15,720 nucleotides of DNA from an uncultured Eubacteriales bacterium (GCA_900542245.1 UQMQ01000048.1:1-15720); one strand, 5' to 3'; counted from the first letter of the stretch, positions 7,234 to 15,092 are shown. The notes: generated by a model not told the origin, from the sequence alone. Translations and numbers: made by a program.

Positions 7234-8821
7234 GGATTATTATTGGTCCCGCACACTTTCTGTCTACCTTGGCATCTGCACAAAATCTTCCTTTTTCTCG
7301 CAGCTGCGGTGCGTGAAACAGCGGCGATGGCAGGATCCACAGGATACGGCTGCCGCAGGTCAAAAGCAGGAGCTCATCCCTGCGATTTTTTGGCACCTTG
7401 GCATCCACCAAAAAATCCTGCAGTTTTTTCCGGCCGCCCCGGATCGGCAGATAGTCACCGTCCCTGCGCGTCCGGACCTCCACCTGCGCACCCGCAGGCA
7501 GCGCATCCGCGCAAAAAGCGCCATGCACACCCAGCCGTTCCGCTGCAAGCAGCGCCAGATACGCCGCGGTATCCGTCTGCCAAAGCCGGTACCGCTGACC
7601 CGCTGCCGCCGCATCGCGTACCGCTTTCGCATTGTCACCTGTCGGTATATGCGCACTGCCGTGCGCGGCGCGGTAAAATTTTAATTTATCGTAAACCCGC
7701 GCCGCGCGAAATCCATCCGGCAATTCTGCTTCGGCCGAAGGTCTTTCTGTCTGCAAAAGCTGCTCGATCGCTTCTGCCTGCACGCTGCTGAAATTTTCTG
7801 TCATGCCGATTTCCTGCAATGCTCGTTGATATACCCGCGTCCGGATCGCCGTATGCAGACCGCGCAGCACCGCACAGGAGAGGTAAAGCGCAGCCTCCCG
7901 CCCGCGCACCGCCGTTTCCTGCTTCGTCGATATTTCGCTATGCGATGCCGCTTCGACACACACTGCTGTTTCCCCGCGCGCAGCCGTTTCCCCGCACACG
8001 CGCGCATCCGCAAAGGCGCGCGCAGCCGTTTCCTGCAAATACGCCTTATCATGCTGCGCGATGCTGCCTAATCGATTCAAGCCAGCAATGATATTTTCAT
8101 TATACTGCTCTGCCAAATACGGCAGCAGCTCCAATCGAATTTTATTGCGCGTGTAGATCGGCTCCGCATTGGTCTGATCGATGCAGGCCGTCATATTCCG
8201 CTCTGCCAGATACCGTTCGATCTCCGCGCGCTGCGTTTCCAGCAGCGGTCTGATCACCGCGATCTGCGCCTCCGCGCTTTTCGCCGCAGTCTCCCAGCGT
8301 ACCGTTTCATATCGTTTTTTAGCGATGCCTGCCAGTCCGTCTGTGCCCGTTCCCCGGAGAATACGGAACAGGATTGTCTCTGCCTGATCGTTCGCATTCT
8401 GCGCGACGGCAATGGCAATATCCTGCGCCGCAATGCCCCTGCGCAAGAGGTCCGCCGCTGTCATGCCGAAAGCCTCATAGCGCACCTTGCGCCCTGCTTC
8501 CTCTGCAGTCATCCCTTCCGCCTCCGCGATCTGTGCGCAGTCATACACAAAGCTTCGGCAAGGCCAGCCGCGCGTCGTGCAAAGCGTCTCACAAAACGCC
8601 TGATCCCGTTCTGCCGCGCCCGGTCTGAATTGATGATTGACGTGGACCGGATATAGCTGCAGTGCCAGTTCCTCTGCCAGTCTGCAGAGCATGTCAAAAA
8701 GGCACACAGAATCCGGTCCGCCTGAAAGACCGATGATGACGTGCATACCTTTTTGCAATAAAGATTCTTTTTGTATCAGCTTTTTTACATTTTGGAATGT
8801 TTTTTCTGCATTTGTTGTCAT
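7211..8821 (-). CDS. tilS: tRNA(Ile)-lysidine synthetase with a repeat-rich internal insert
   Basis: TilS converts C34 of the tRNA-Ile CAU anticodon to lysidine using ATP and lysine. The protein has 536 residues, against about 430-480 in most bacteria. The PP-loop SGGPDS is at residues 33-38. The N-terminal synthetase domain continues through VHVNHQFRPGAAERD and ANDQAETILFRILRGTG. The C-terminal domain has RRDGDYLPIRGGRKKLQDFL. Residues about 264-305 are an Ala/Glu/Thr/Cys-rich insert with four GETA/QETA-type units. The ATG at 8821 is chosen: AAGGTG lies eight bases upstream, and a likely promoter at 8847-8875 overlaps the earlier in-frame starts at 8848 and 8875. Downstream, the hpt gene usually found between tilS and ftsH in Bacillus is absent. 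Confidence 0.95.
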   Translation of the reverse strand: MTTNAEKTFQNVKKLIQKESLLQKGMHVIIGLSGGPDSVCLFDMLCRLAEELALQLYPVHVNHQFRPGAAERDQAFCETLCTTRGWPCRSFVYDCAQIAEAEGMTAEEAGRKVRYEAFGMTAADLLRRGIAAQDIAIAVAQNANDQAETILFRILRGTGTDGLAGIAKKRYETVRWETAAKSAEAQIAVIRPLLETQRAEIERYLAERNMTACIDQTNAEPIYTRNKIRLELLPYLAEQYNENIIAGLNRLGSIAQHDKAYLQETAARAFADARVCGETAARGETAVCVEAASHSEISTKQETAVRGREAALYLSCAVLRGLHTAIRTRVYQRALQEIGMTENFSSVQAEAIEQLLQTERPSAEAELPDGFRAARVYDKLKFYRAAHGSAHIPTGDNAKAVRDAAAAGQRYRLWQTDTAAYLALLAAERLGVHGAFCADALPAGAQVEVRTRRDGDYLPIRGGRKKLQDFLVDAKVPKNRRDELLLLTCGSRILWILPSPLFHAPQLREKGRFCADAKVDRKCAGPIIILEISNIL

Positions 8822-8846
8822 GATGCATACACCTTGTTTTTTCTTC

Positions 8847-8875
8847 ATTTTAACATAATTTCCGCCGCATTTCAC
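8847..8875 (-). promoter_or_regulatory. Possible extended -10 promoter for tilS
   Basis: The minus strand has GTGAAA (8870-8875), a 17-base spacer and TAAAAT (8847-8852). The -10 is preceded by TGT, giving an extended -10 form. It lies between the phosphatase stop and the chosen tilS start. The -35 is a weak match, so this may be a secondary promoter. Confidence 0.4.
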
Positions 8876-8891
8876 CTTTTTTGGACAAAGA

Positions 8892-9776
8892 TTATCGGGT
8901 GCTTTCTACCAGTGCTACCAAAACGGTCAAATCGTCGTGTTCGCGGCAGCCGCAGCGCTGCTGTGCTTCTTCTAAAATCTTCCTCGCCAGACGGCGCGGC
9001 ACGATGGTTTCAGCTGATTCTCGTCCGGTGCGGATTTGGCGCAGGATCTCCTGCAGCCACCGCGCCTCATCATCCTCCTTGTCCGCCTCCGTAATCCCGT
9101 CCGAAACCATCACGATAATATCTCCCAAAGCCAGCGGCGCTGACCGATGTGTCAGCTTCAGCGTCGGAATGATTCCGATCGGCAGCGCCGCCTGATCGAT
9201 CCGCCGCACATGGGCGCCGCGTACCAAAAACGACGACGCGGCACCCATTTTATAGAATTTGGCTTGTCCCATTTCTCTGTCTAGCAGAGCCAGATCCATG
9301 GTCGCGAAGCTGTCCGGTCTGATCATAAAACGATTCACTTCCTTGATCGCCCGCGCCGGACTCATTCCCTTTTTCAGATTCCCGCGCAGTCTGCGCACCA
9401 GCCGCCTGCTCTCTGCCGCAGCCTGTGCACCCTTACCCATACCGTCTGAAAGGATCAGCGCGAACCGTCCGTCCGGCAATTCGCAGGACACCGCCTGATC
9501 CCCGCTGACCCCCTGCGCCGCAGCCGCCGCATACCCGATCCGCACCCGTATGCGCGCCCGCCCACGCACAGAAGCTTTCTCCGCTGTTTCGCACACCGCA
9601 TGCGCCTCCACTGCCTCACATGCATTGCACGCCGCCATCATGCACACCTCGCGCGCATCATGCGCCCCCGCCGCCTCACATGCATCGCACGCCGTCTCGC
9701 GTGCCGCCGCTGCCTTGCGTCCCTCACAAACATCACGCGCATCTAAATTCTTTTCCCGATACACCTTCTCCTGCAT
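8892..9776 (-). CDS. Short soluble SpoIIE-type PP2C phosphatase with Cys/His repeat N-terminus
   Basis: The protein has 294 residues. From about residue 76 to the end it matches the C-terminal PP2C domain of SpoIIE: SGDQ (Asp93), LSDGMGKG (Asp111), VSDGITEAD (Asp226) and EHDDLTVLVA (Asp281/282) supply the metal-binding aspartates. SpoIIE dephosphorylates an anti-anti-sigma factor during sporulation, but full SpoIIE has about ten membrane segments and over 800 residues. None of that is here, so the partner is unknown. Residues 29-62 hold two 20-residue units, CDACEAAGAHDAREVC and CNACEAVEAHAVC. The ATG at 9776 has AGGAGGTG seven bases upstream; the earlier in-frame GTG at 9785 is part of that site. 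The gene lies directly upstream of tilS, as spoIIE lies near tilS in Bacillus, which supports common descent. Confidence 0.88.
   Translation of the reverse strand: MQEKVYREKNLDARDVCEGRKAAAARETACDACEAAGAHDAREVCMMAACNACEAVEAHAVCETAEKASVRGRARIRVRIGYAAAAAQGVSGDQAVSCELPDGRFALILSDGMGKGAQAAAESRRLVRRLRGNLKKGMSPARAIKEVNRFMIRPDSFATMDLALLDREMGQAKFYKMGAASSFLVRGAHVRRIDQAALPIGIIPTLKLTHRSAPLALGDIIVMVSDGITEADKEDDEARWLQEILRQIRTGRESAETIVPRRLARKILEEAQQRCGCREHDDLTVLVALVESTR
9601..9694 (-). repeat. Two 60-bp-period units encoding a Cys/His-rich segment
   Basis: The stretches at 9601-9634 and 9661-9694 match at 30 of 34 bases and are offset by exactly 60 bases, so the reading frame is kept (20-residue period). 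They encode ACNAC-x5-H and ACDAC-x5-H in the phosphatase N-terminus. This reads as an in-frame tandem duplication that has since drifted. Confidence 0.7.
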
Positions 9777-9844
9777 GCTGCACACCTCCTCATGCGCACA
9801 AGTTTACCACAGCCCAGACGCGAACCATGTCGAATCTCAGCAAA

Positions 9845-9875
9845 GCGCCCTCTGACATTTACCGTCAGAGGGCGC
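9845..9875 (-). terminator. Perfect 12-bp hairpin after the TatD gene, probable terminator
   Basis: GCGCCCTCTGAC (9845-9856) and GTCAGAGGGCGC (9864-9875) are perfect complements around a seven-base loop, 12 bases after the TatD-gene stop. On the minus strand only TTTG follows, so the T-tract is weak. It probably ends or attenuates the aspartate kinase-TatD transcript. Confidence 0.65.
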
Positions 9876-9887
9876 CCCTTCCTTTCG

Positions 9888-10805
9888 CTATTCAATTCCA
9901 TAAAACCGTTTGGCGTTCTCCAACGTGCGGCGGGCGACCTCTTCATAAGGCATCCCCTTGAGCAGCGCCACGCGGCGCGCGGTATATTCCACATACGGCG
10001 ATTTGTTTTTTTTGCCGCGGTACGGCTCAGGCGTCAGATACGGCGCATCCGTTTCCACCAGCAGATATTCGATCGGAATCGCGCTGACCACCTCCGAGGT
10101 CTTACGGTTATTCTTGTAGGTCACCGGTCCGGCGATTGAAATGGTCGCACCCAGCTTCACATACTGCTCTGCCAGTTCTCGGCTTCCGGAAAAGCAGTGC
10201 AGCAGCACGCGCGCGTCCTTCTCCCGGCAGAGGTCCGTCCCGGCAGTTCCGCCGCCGTCTGCGTGTTTCCCACTGTCAGCGCCCGAGAAAGTCCCATCGG
10301 CTTTCCTGCCGATCCCTGTGCCCGGTCGCAGCGGAAACCAGCTGCAGCGTTCGTCGCTGAACGCGCCCTCCTCCTTGAGGATATCCATGGTCTCCTGATC
10401 TGCCTCCCGCGCATGGATCGCGATCGGCATGCGCAGCGCGTTCGCCAGCTGGATCTGGCGTCGGAACCAGTAGCGCTGATCCTCCGCATCCGAGTGATTA
10501 TAGTAAAAATCCAGCCCGATCTCGCCGATCGCCTGCACCTTCGGCCGTCCAGCCAAACAGCGGATCTTTTCGTAAATCTCCTCTGTCATCGTCTTCGTAT
10601 CGTGTGGATGCACACCGACCGCCGCGTAGCACCACGGCAGCAGAGCTGCGTCCGAGACTGCCCGCTCCGAGCTGGCAAGATCGAAACCGATATCCATAGC
10701 ATAAGCAACATCCGATGCCTCAATGTCGGCGATCAGCTGCGCACGCTCCTCCTCGCTGTAGGTGTCGTTATTGATATGCGTGTGCGAATCAAATAATATT
10801 TTCAT
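9888..10805 (-). CDS. tatD: TatD-family metal-dependent deoxyribonuclease
   Basis: The protein has 305 residues, against about 255 for most of the family. The amidohydrolase-type metal ligands are visible: DSHTH (His8, His10), GEIGLDFYY (Glu95), IAIHAREA (His131), LHCFSGS (His203) and ETDAPYLTPEPYRG (Asp253). Family members are 3'-5' exonucleases or DNases linked to DNA repair. Residues about 149-199 are a Gly/Asp/Ala-rich insert just before the LHCFSG strand, which accounts for the extra length. Its ATG overlaps the metG stop (TGATG), so it is translationally coupled to metG, the same order as metS-yabD in Bacillus. A strong hairpin follows the gene. Confidence 0.94.
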   Translation of the reverse strand: MKILFDSHTHINNDTYSEEERAQLIADIEASDVAYAMDIGFDLASSERAVSDAALLPWCYAAVGVHPHDTKTMTEEIYEKIRCLAGRPKVQAIGEIGLDFYYNHSDAEDQRYWFRRQIQLANALRMPIAIHAREADQETMDILKEEGAFSDERCSWFPLRPGTGIGRKADGTFSGADSGKHADGGGTAGTDLCREKDARVLLHCFSGSRELAEQYVKLGATISIAGPVTYKNNRKTSEVVSAIPIEYLLVETDAPYLTPEPYRGKKNKSPYVEYTARRVALLKGMPYEEVARRTLENAKRFYGIE

Positions 10806-12787
10806 CAGCTTACCACTTCTCCGTCCGGCGCCTCCGTCGATACGATCGCAAGACCCTCGCCATTATCCGCAAACAGGATCATGCCCTTGGACTCCATACC
10901 GCGCAGCTGTCGTGGTTTGAGATTCGCGACTACGATGACCTTCTTGCCGACCATGTCCTCCGGCTTGAAGCTCTCCGCCACACCACTGATGATCTGGCGG
11001 CGCTCACTGCCCATTTTCACTTGGAATACCAGCAGCTTGTCCGCTTTCGGGTGCTTCTCTGCCTGCTCGATCAGACCGACACGCAAATCAAGCTTGTCGA
11101 AATCCTCATAAACGATCTCCGGCTTCAGTTCCAGCGGTACGCTTTCGTCCGCAGCACCCGCGCCTGCATCTCCTGCAGCCGCCTTTGCTGCCGCACTGAT
11201 CTCATGCAGCGCTGCAAGCTCTTTTTCAATATCGATACGAGGGAAAATCGCCTCGCCCTTTTTCACCTGTTCCCGATACATCATTTCAAATGTGAACGCG
11301 TCCTCCCAGACCACATCCGCATACCACAGCCCCAGCTGCTTGCGGATCTCCTTGGAGGTCGTGTGCATGAACGGATGGATCAGAATCGAAATGATGCGGA
11401 TCGCCTCTGCCAGATTGTGCAGTACGGTATCCAGCTTCGCCTTGCTGTCCGCGTCGGTATCCGCGGTCTTGGCAAGCACCCAAGGCGCCTTTTCATCGAT
11501 ATACTTGTTCGCGCGGCGCACCAAAATCCAGATTTCCTCGAGCGCCATGTTGAACGCGAACTTATCCATCTGCGCCTCGACCTTCGCCGCCGCGCCGATG
11601 GCGATCGTCTTCAGCTCCGCGTCAATCTCGTCACAGACTGCAGGAACCGCGTCCGGCACCACGCCGCCGTTGTATTTTTCGATCATGGAAACCGTCCTCG
11701 AAACCAGATTGCCGAGGTCGTTCGCCAGATCGTAATTCATGCGCTTGAGCATCACCTCATTGGTAAACACCCCGTCCTGTCCGAACGTGTACTCACGCAG
11801 CAGGAAATATTTCAAAGCGTCGATGCCGTAACGCTCGATCAAAATGACCGGATCGATCACATCGTCGCCCTTGCTCGCCTTGGACTTGGAGACTTTTTCC
11901 CCGCCCAGAAGCAGCCAGCCATGTCCGAGTACCTGCTTCGGCAGCGGCAGACCCGCGCTCATCAGCATCGCCGGCCAGATAATCGAGTGGAAACGCACGA
12001 TTTCTTTCCCCACCAGATGCACGTTGGCAGGCCAGTATTTGTCGTAAAGTTCTCTGTCGTCAGGATAGCCCAGCGCCGTAATGTAGTTTGTCAGCGCGTC
12101 CAGCCATACATAAATGACATGCTTTTTGTCGAGCGGCACCGGGATACCCCAGTCAAAGGTCGAACGCGAAATGCAAAGATCGTCCAATCCCTGCTTGATG
12201 AACGAAATCATTTCGTTGCGGCGCGACTCCGGCTGTAAAAACTCCGGATGCTCGTCAAACAGCGCGAGCAGCCTGTCCGCGTAGTTGGAAAGCTTGAAGA
12301 AATAGGCCTCCTCCTTCGCCGGCTGCACCGGTCTGCCGCAGTCCGGACAACAGCCGTTCACCAGCTGACTTTCCGTCCAAAAGCTTTCGCAAGGCGTGCA
12401 GTAAAGCCCCTCATACTCACCCTTGTAGATGTCACCCTTGTCGTACATCTCCATGAAAATCTTCTGCACGCGCTCGATGTGCCGCGGCTCTGTCGTACGG
12501 ATGAAGTCGTCATAGGAGATCTCCATCGTCTCCCACAGCTTCTTGATCCCTGCAACCACCTCGTCCACATAAGCCTGCGGGCTGACGCCCTTTTCCTCCG
12601 CGATTGTCTGGATCTTCTGTCCATGCTCATCGGTTCCCGTCAGGAATCTTACATCGTAGCCGCAAAGCCGCTTAAACCGCGCCATCGCATCTGCCATGAC
12701 CGTACAATAGGTGTGTCCGATATGCAGATTCGAGCTCGGATAATAAATCGGCGTCGTGATGTAATAAGTTCCTTTTTTCTCTGTCAT
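10805..12787 (-). CDS. metG: Methionyl-tRNA synthetase
   Basis: MetRS charges tRNA-Met with methionine in the cytoplasm. The protein has 660 residues. The HIGH motif is at 22-25 (SSNLHIGHTYC). The zinc knuckle has Cys130, Cys133, Cys147 and Cys150. The KMSKS-type loop is KVSKS at 298-302. The anticodon-binding helical domain follows, and residues about 555-660 form the Trbp111/EMAP-type OB-fold tRNA-binding domain (FDKLDLRVGLI, HPKADKLL, QIISGVAESF). The start at 12787 is chosen because AGGAGG lies eight bases upstream and the protein then begins right before the catalytic strand YYITTPIYY. An upstream extension to 12889 would run through the 3' end of the small membrane-protein gene. No T-box leader is present in the 52-base gap. 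Confidence 0.97.
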   Translation of the reverse strand: MTEKKGTYYITTPIYYPSSNLHIGHTYCTVMADAMARFKRLCGYDVRFLTGTDEHGQKIQTIAEEKGVSPQAYVDEVVAGIKKLWETMEISYDDFIRTTEPRHIERVQKIFMEMYDKGDIYKGEYEGLYCTPCESFWTESQLVNGCCPDCGRPVQPAKEEAYFFKLSNYADRLLALFDEHPEFLQPESRRNEMISFIKQGLDDLCISRSTFDWGIPVPLDKKHVIYVWLDALTNYITALGYPDDRELYDKYWPANVHLVGKEIVRFHSIIWPAMLMSAGLPLPKQVLGHGWLLLGGEKVSKSKASKGDDVIDPVILIERYGIDALKYFLLREYTFGQDGVFTNEVMLKRMNYDLANDLGNLVSRTVSMIEKYNGGVVPDAVPAVCDEIDAELKTIAIGAAAKVEAQMDKFAFNMALEEIWILVRRANKYIDEKAPWVLAKTADTDADSKAKLDTVLHNLAEAIRIISILIHPFMHTTSKEIRKQLGLWYADVVWEDAFTFEMMYREQVKKGEAIFPRIDIEKELAALHEISAAAKAAAGDAGAGAADESVPLELKPEIVYEDFDKLDLRVGLIEQAEKHPKADKLLVFQVKMGSERRQIISGVAESFKPEDMVGKKVIVVANLKPRQLRGMESKGMILFADNGEGLAIVSTEAPDGEVVS

Positions 12788-12806
12788 TTTGTATTCCTCC
12801 TGCTCT

Positions 12807-12826
12807 CCCTTTCGAATGAGAAAGGG
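12807..12826 (-). promoter_or_regulatory. Small hairpin before the metG ribosome binding site
   Basis: CCCTTTC and GAAAGGG pair around a six-base loop, six bases upstream of the metG AGGAGG. There is no T-tract on the minus strand. It may modulate metG translation or stabilise the transcript; no known riboswitch class fits this size. Confidence 0.3.
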
Positions 12827-12839
12827 CAGATTCTTGTTT

Positions 12840-13046
12840 TTATTTGTCTGTTCCGGCATCCGGAGTCTCTCCCTCTGCCGCTTCCTCATGCTCAGGAAAA
12901 GCTTTACTCATGGTTTTGTCTGTTGCCGCAATCAGTGCGATGCCCGCAGCCAGCAGGATTCCCGCCGTCTTGCCGATCGTCTTAATGACCTGCCCTGTGG
13001 TGATCTGCTTGCCCGGCTTCTTTGCCTCGATTTTACCTCTGTTCAT
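12840..13046 (-). CDS. Small single-pass membrane protein, function unknown
   Basis: The 68-residue protein has a basic N-terminus, one hydrophobic segment at about 26-46 (IGKTAGILLAAGIALIAATD) and an acidic, Glu/Pro/Thr-rich tail. The ATG at 13046 follows AGGAGG by seven bases and overlaps the end of the kinase-like gene by 14 bases, so it is probably translated by coupling. I do not recognise a family. Its place between a nucleotide-kinase-like gene and metG gives no functional clue. The strong ribosome binding site and the sensible topology argue that it is real. Confidence 0.7.
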   Translation of the reverse strand: MNRGKIEAKKPGKQITTGQVIKTIGKTAGILLAAGIALIAATDKTMSKAFPEHEEAAEGETPDAGTDK

Positions 13047-13662
13047 CCTGATACCTCCTGTGCTGCACATAATCCACGATCAGATTGGCAGCCTCTTCTT
13101 CTGTGATATAGCTGCTGTTGATGGCCAGATTGTAATTCTTGAAGTCTCCCCACTTCTGACCCGTATGATAGTTATAATAGTTCTGACGTGCTTTGTCATA
13201 CATGGCGACGATATTCTTGGCCTCATCCGCATTGTCGCCGTAGACCTCCACAGCTCGTTTGATCCGGTCCGCGTGCTCTGCATAAATGAATACGTTCGTC
13301 ACACCCGCAAGCTCACGCAGCACATAATCTGCGCAGCGGCCGACGATGACCGCCTCCCCTTGCTTGCCGATCTCCTGAATCGCCTGAAACGTTGCCAAAA
13401 ACAATTTTTCATTGACCGAAAGCGGACTGCCGCTCGTAGCCTCGTTGAAGCTCAGCGCCGAAGAAAGATTGTAAGCAAAGCTGTTCTTTGCCTTCAGCTC
13501 AGCACCCGCCAAAAGCTCCTTTGCATACCCGCTTTGCTCAGCTGCCAATTCGATCAGTTCGTCCTTGTCGTAAAATGGCACCCCCAGCTTCTGCGCCAGG
13601 AGCTTGCCGATGATGCGCCCGCCGCTGCCGTATTCTCTGCTGATCGTCACTAATTTTTTCAT
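13033..13662 (-). CDS. Cytidylate kinase-like family protein
   Basis: The protein has 209 residues. The N-terminal ITISREYGSGGR-type loop (here TISREYGSGGRIIGKLLAQK) is followed by LGVPFYDKDELIELAA. This is the signature of the cytidylate kinase-like family, a P-loop fold distinct from housekeeping Cmk. VGRCADYVL and VFIYA are the expected strands. The phosphate loop is glycine-rich without a standard GKS/GKT, as is usual for this family, and the substrate is not established. The start has GGAG seven bases upstream and lies 25 bases after the aspartate kinase stop, in the same transcript. Confidence 0.88.
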   Translation of the reverse strand: MKKLVTISREYGSGGRIIGKLLAQKLGVPFYDKDELIELAAEQSGYAKELLAGAELKAKNSFAYNLSSALSFNEATSGSPLSVNEKLFLATFQAIQEIGKQGEAVIVGRCADYVLRELAGVTNVFIYAEHADRIKRAVEVYGDNADEAKNIVAMYDKARQNYYNYHTGQKWGDFKNYNLAINSSYITEEEAANLIVDYVQHRRYQDEQR

Positions 13663-13687
13663 ATGGTATCTCCGCCTTTCTTTCCCG

Positions 13688-15016
13688 CTATGCTTCTACA
13701 AACGCTTGATAGATCGCGCGGATCGCAGTCTCGAAGTCCTTGTTCTCCACGCCGACGATGATGTTCATTTCACTGGAGCCCTGGTCGATCATACGAATAT
13801 TGACCCCTGCCTCCGCCAGCGCCGTAAACAGCTTCGCCGAAACGCCCGGACGGAAGCTCATGCCGTGTCCGACCGTCGCCACCAGCGCCATGTTCTCAAA
13901 CACATCAATGCTGTCCGGTCTGAGTCTGGTCCGGAATTCATCCAGCACCTCGTCGATGCGCCCGTTGATTGCCTGGTTGGACATCACGACTGAAACCGTA
14001 TCGATGCCGCTCGGCAGATGTTCGAAATTGATGTCATAGTCATCCAGAATCCCCAGGATTCTTCTCACAAAGCCGCGCTCGCTGCTCATCATATTCTTGT
14101 ACAGCGCCACAACTGTAAAGTCCTTGCTGCCCGCAATGCCTGTAATGATGCGGTTTTCACCCTCATCACTGTAGGCCTCCGACTCTCCGGTGATCATCGT
14201 GCCCGGGTCCTCCGGCGCGTTCGTATTGCGGATATTGATCGGTACGTTTGCCATCCTTGCCGGGTAAATCGCATCCTCATGCAGTACCGAAGCCCCCATA
14301 TACGAAAGCTCACGCAGCTCTTTGTAGGAAATCTTGCGAATCTGCTGTGGGTTTTTCACAATGCGCGGGTCTGCCATCAGGAAACCGGAAACATCCGTCC
14401 AGTTTTCGTAAACGTCCGCATGCATCGCGCGCGCCACCAGCGCACCTGTAATATCGGAGCCGCCCCGCGAAAAGGTCTTGACCGAACCATCCGGCAGACT
14501 GCCGTAAAAGCCCGGCAGCACTGCACGTTCATGCTTTTCCAGTTCGGCGCGAATCGCCTCATCGGTCTCTGTCATCAGTAGCTTGCCTTTCGCGTCGAAT
14601 TTGATCAAATCTTTCGTATCTACAAAGTCATATCCTAAAAACGCCGCCACCAGCACCGCATTGAGATATTCACCGCGCGATGCGATGTAGTCTGCGCTTG
14701 GATTCTGCTTGAGATTTTCGCGAATCTCATCAAAATATCTTAAAAGGTCAACCTTGACACCAAGGTTGATCTGTACCGCCATGAAACGGTCTGCCACGAC
14801 CTGAAACAGCTGGTCGTAAGGCAGATTATGCTCGATATGTGTCTTGCATAGATAAAGAATATCTGTGATCTTGTTGTCTGATTCGTAGCGCTTGCCCGGC
14901 GCAGATACGACGACGTACCTTCTGTCCGGATCCTGTTCGATGATCTGCTTCGTCTTAGTCAGCTGAATACCGTCAGCAACGGAAGAGCCGCCAAATTTTG
15001 CGACTTTGATGCCCAT
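13688..15016 (-). CDS. lysC: Aspartate kinase with C-terminal ACT domains
   Basis: The enzyme phosphorylates aspartate, the first step toward lysine, threonine and methionine. The protein has 442 residues. KFGGSSVADG at residues 7-16 is the nucleotide-binding start of the amino acid kinase fold. SRGGSDITGALVA and WTDVSGFLMADPRIV are the aspartate/ATP site. The C-terminal third contains ACT-type regions (FTVVALYKNMMSSERGF and LVATVGHGMSFRPGVSAKLF), the likely site of feedback inhibition by an end-product amino acid. The length and inserted segments fit the longer single-chain class rather than the alpha/beta Bacillus LysC type. The start has AGGAGG upstream. No lysine riboswitch fits, since the predicted leader is only about 40 bases. 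Confidence 0.96.
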   Translation of the reverse strand: MGIKVAKFGGSSVADGIQLTKTKQIIEQDPDRRYVVVSAPGKRYESDNKITDILYLCKTHIEHNLPYDQLFQVVADRFMAVQINLGVKVDLLRYFDEIRENLKQNPSADYIASRGEYLNAVLVAAFLGYDFVDTKDLIKFDAKGKLLMTETDEAIRAELEKHERAVLPGFYGSLPDGSVKTFSRGGSDITGALVARAMHADVYENWTDVSGFLMADPRIVKNPQQIRKISYKELRELSYMGASVLHEDAIYPARMANVPINIRNTNAPEDPGTMITGESEAYSDEGENRIITGIAGSKDFTVVALYKNMMSSERGFVRRILGILDDYDINFEHLPSGIDTVSVVMSNQAINGRIDEVLDEFRTRLRPDSIDVFENMALVATVGHGMSFRPGVSAKLFTALAEAGVNIRMIDQGSSEMNIIVGVENKDFETAIRAIYQAFVEA

Positions 15017-15063
15017 AAAAACTGTCCTCCTGTTTTTTCATATGTACAAGTATCGAATACTTT

Positions 15064-15092
15064 ATTTTATACCTTTTTTGCGTTTTTTTCAA
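15064..15092 (-). promoter_or_regulatory. Promoter of the aspartate kinase operon
   Basis: On the minus strand TTGAAA (15087-15092) and TAAAAT (15064-15069) are separated by 17 bases. The perfect 10-base palindrome TTGCATGCAA (15096-15105) sits four bases upstream of the -35. It could be an activator or repressor site, but may also be chance. The remaining AT-rich gap up to 15156 shows no gene or GC-rich terminator. Confidence 0.7.

Noticed and set aside
7904..8035. CRISPR or other regular repeat array in tilS
   Set aside because: The units are short, irregularly spaced, and all in frame inside a coding sequence.
11021..12238. Long plus-strand open frame opposite metG (405 codons)
   Set aside because: It is a mirror of the MetG coding frame; no domain is recognisable.
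12788..12839. T-box or SAM riboswitch in front of metG
   Set aside because: The gap is 52 bases and holds only one seven-base-pair hairpin; neither element fits.
15017..15060. Lysine riboswitch in front of aspartate kinase
   Set aside because: The leader predicted from the promoter is only about 40 bases, far too short for that element.
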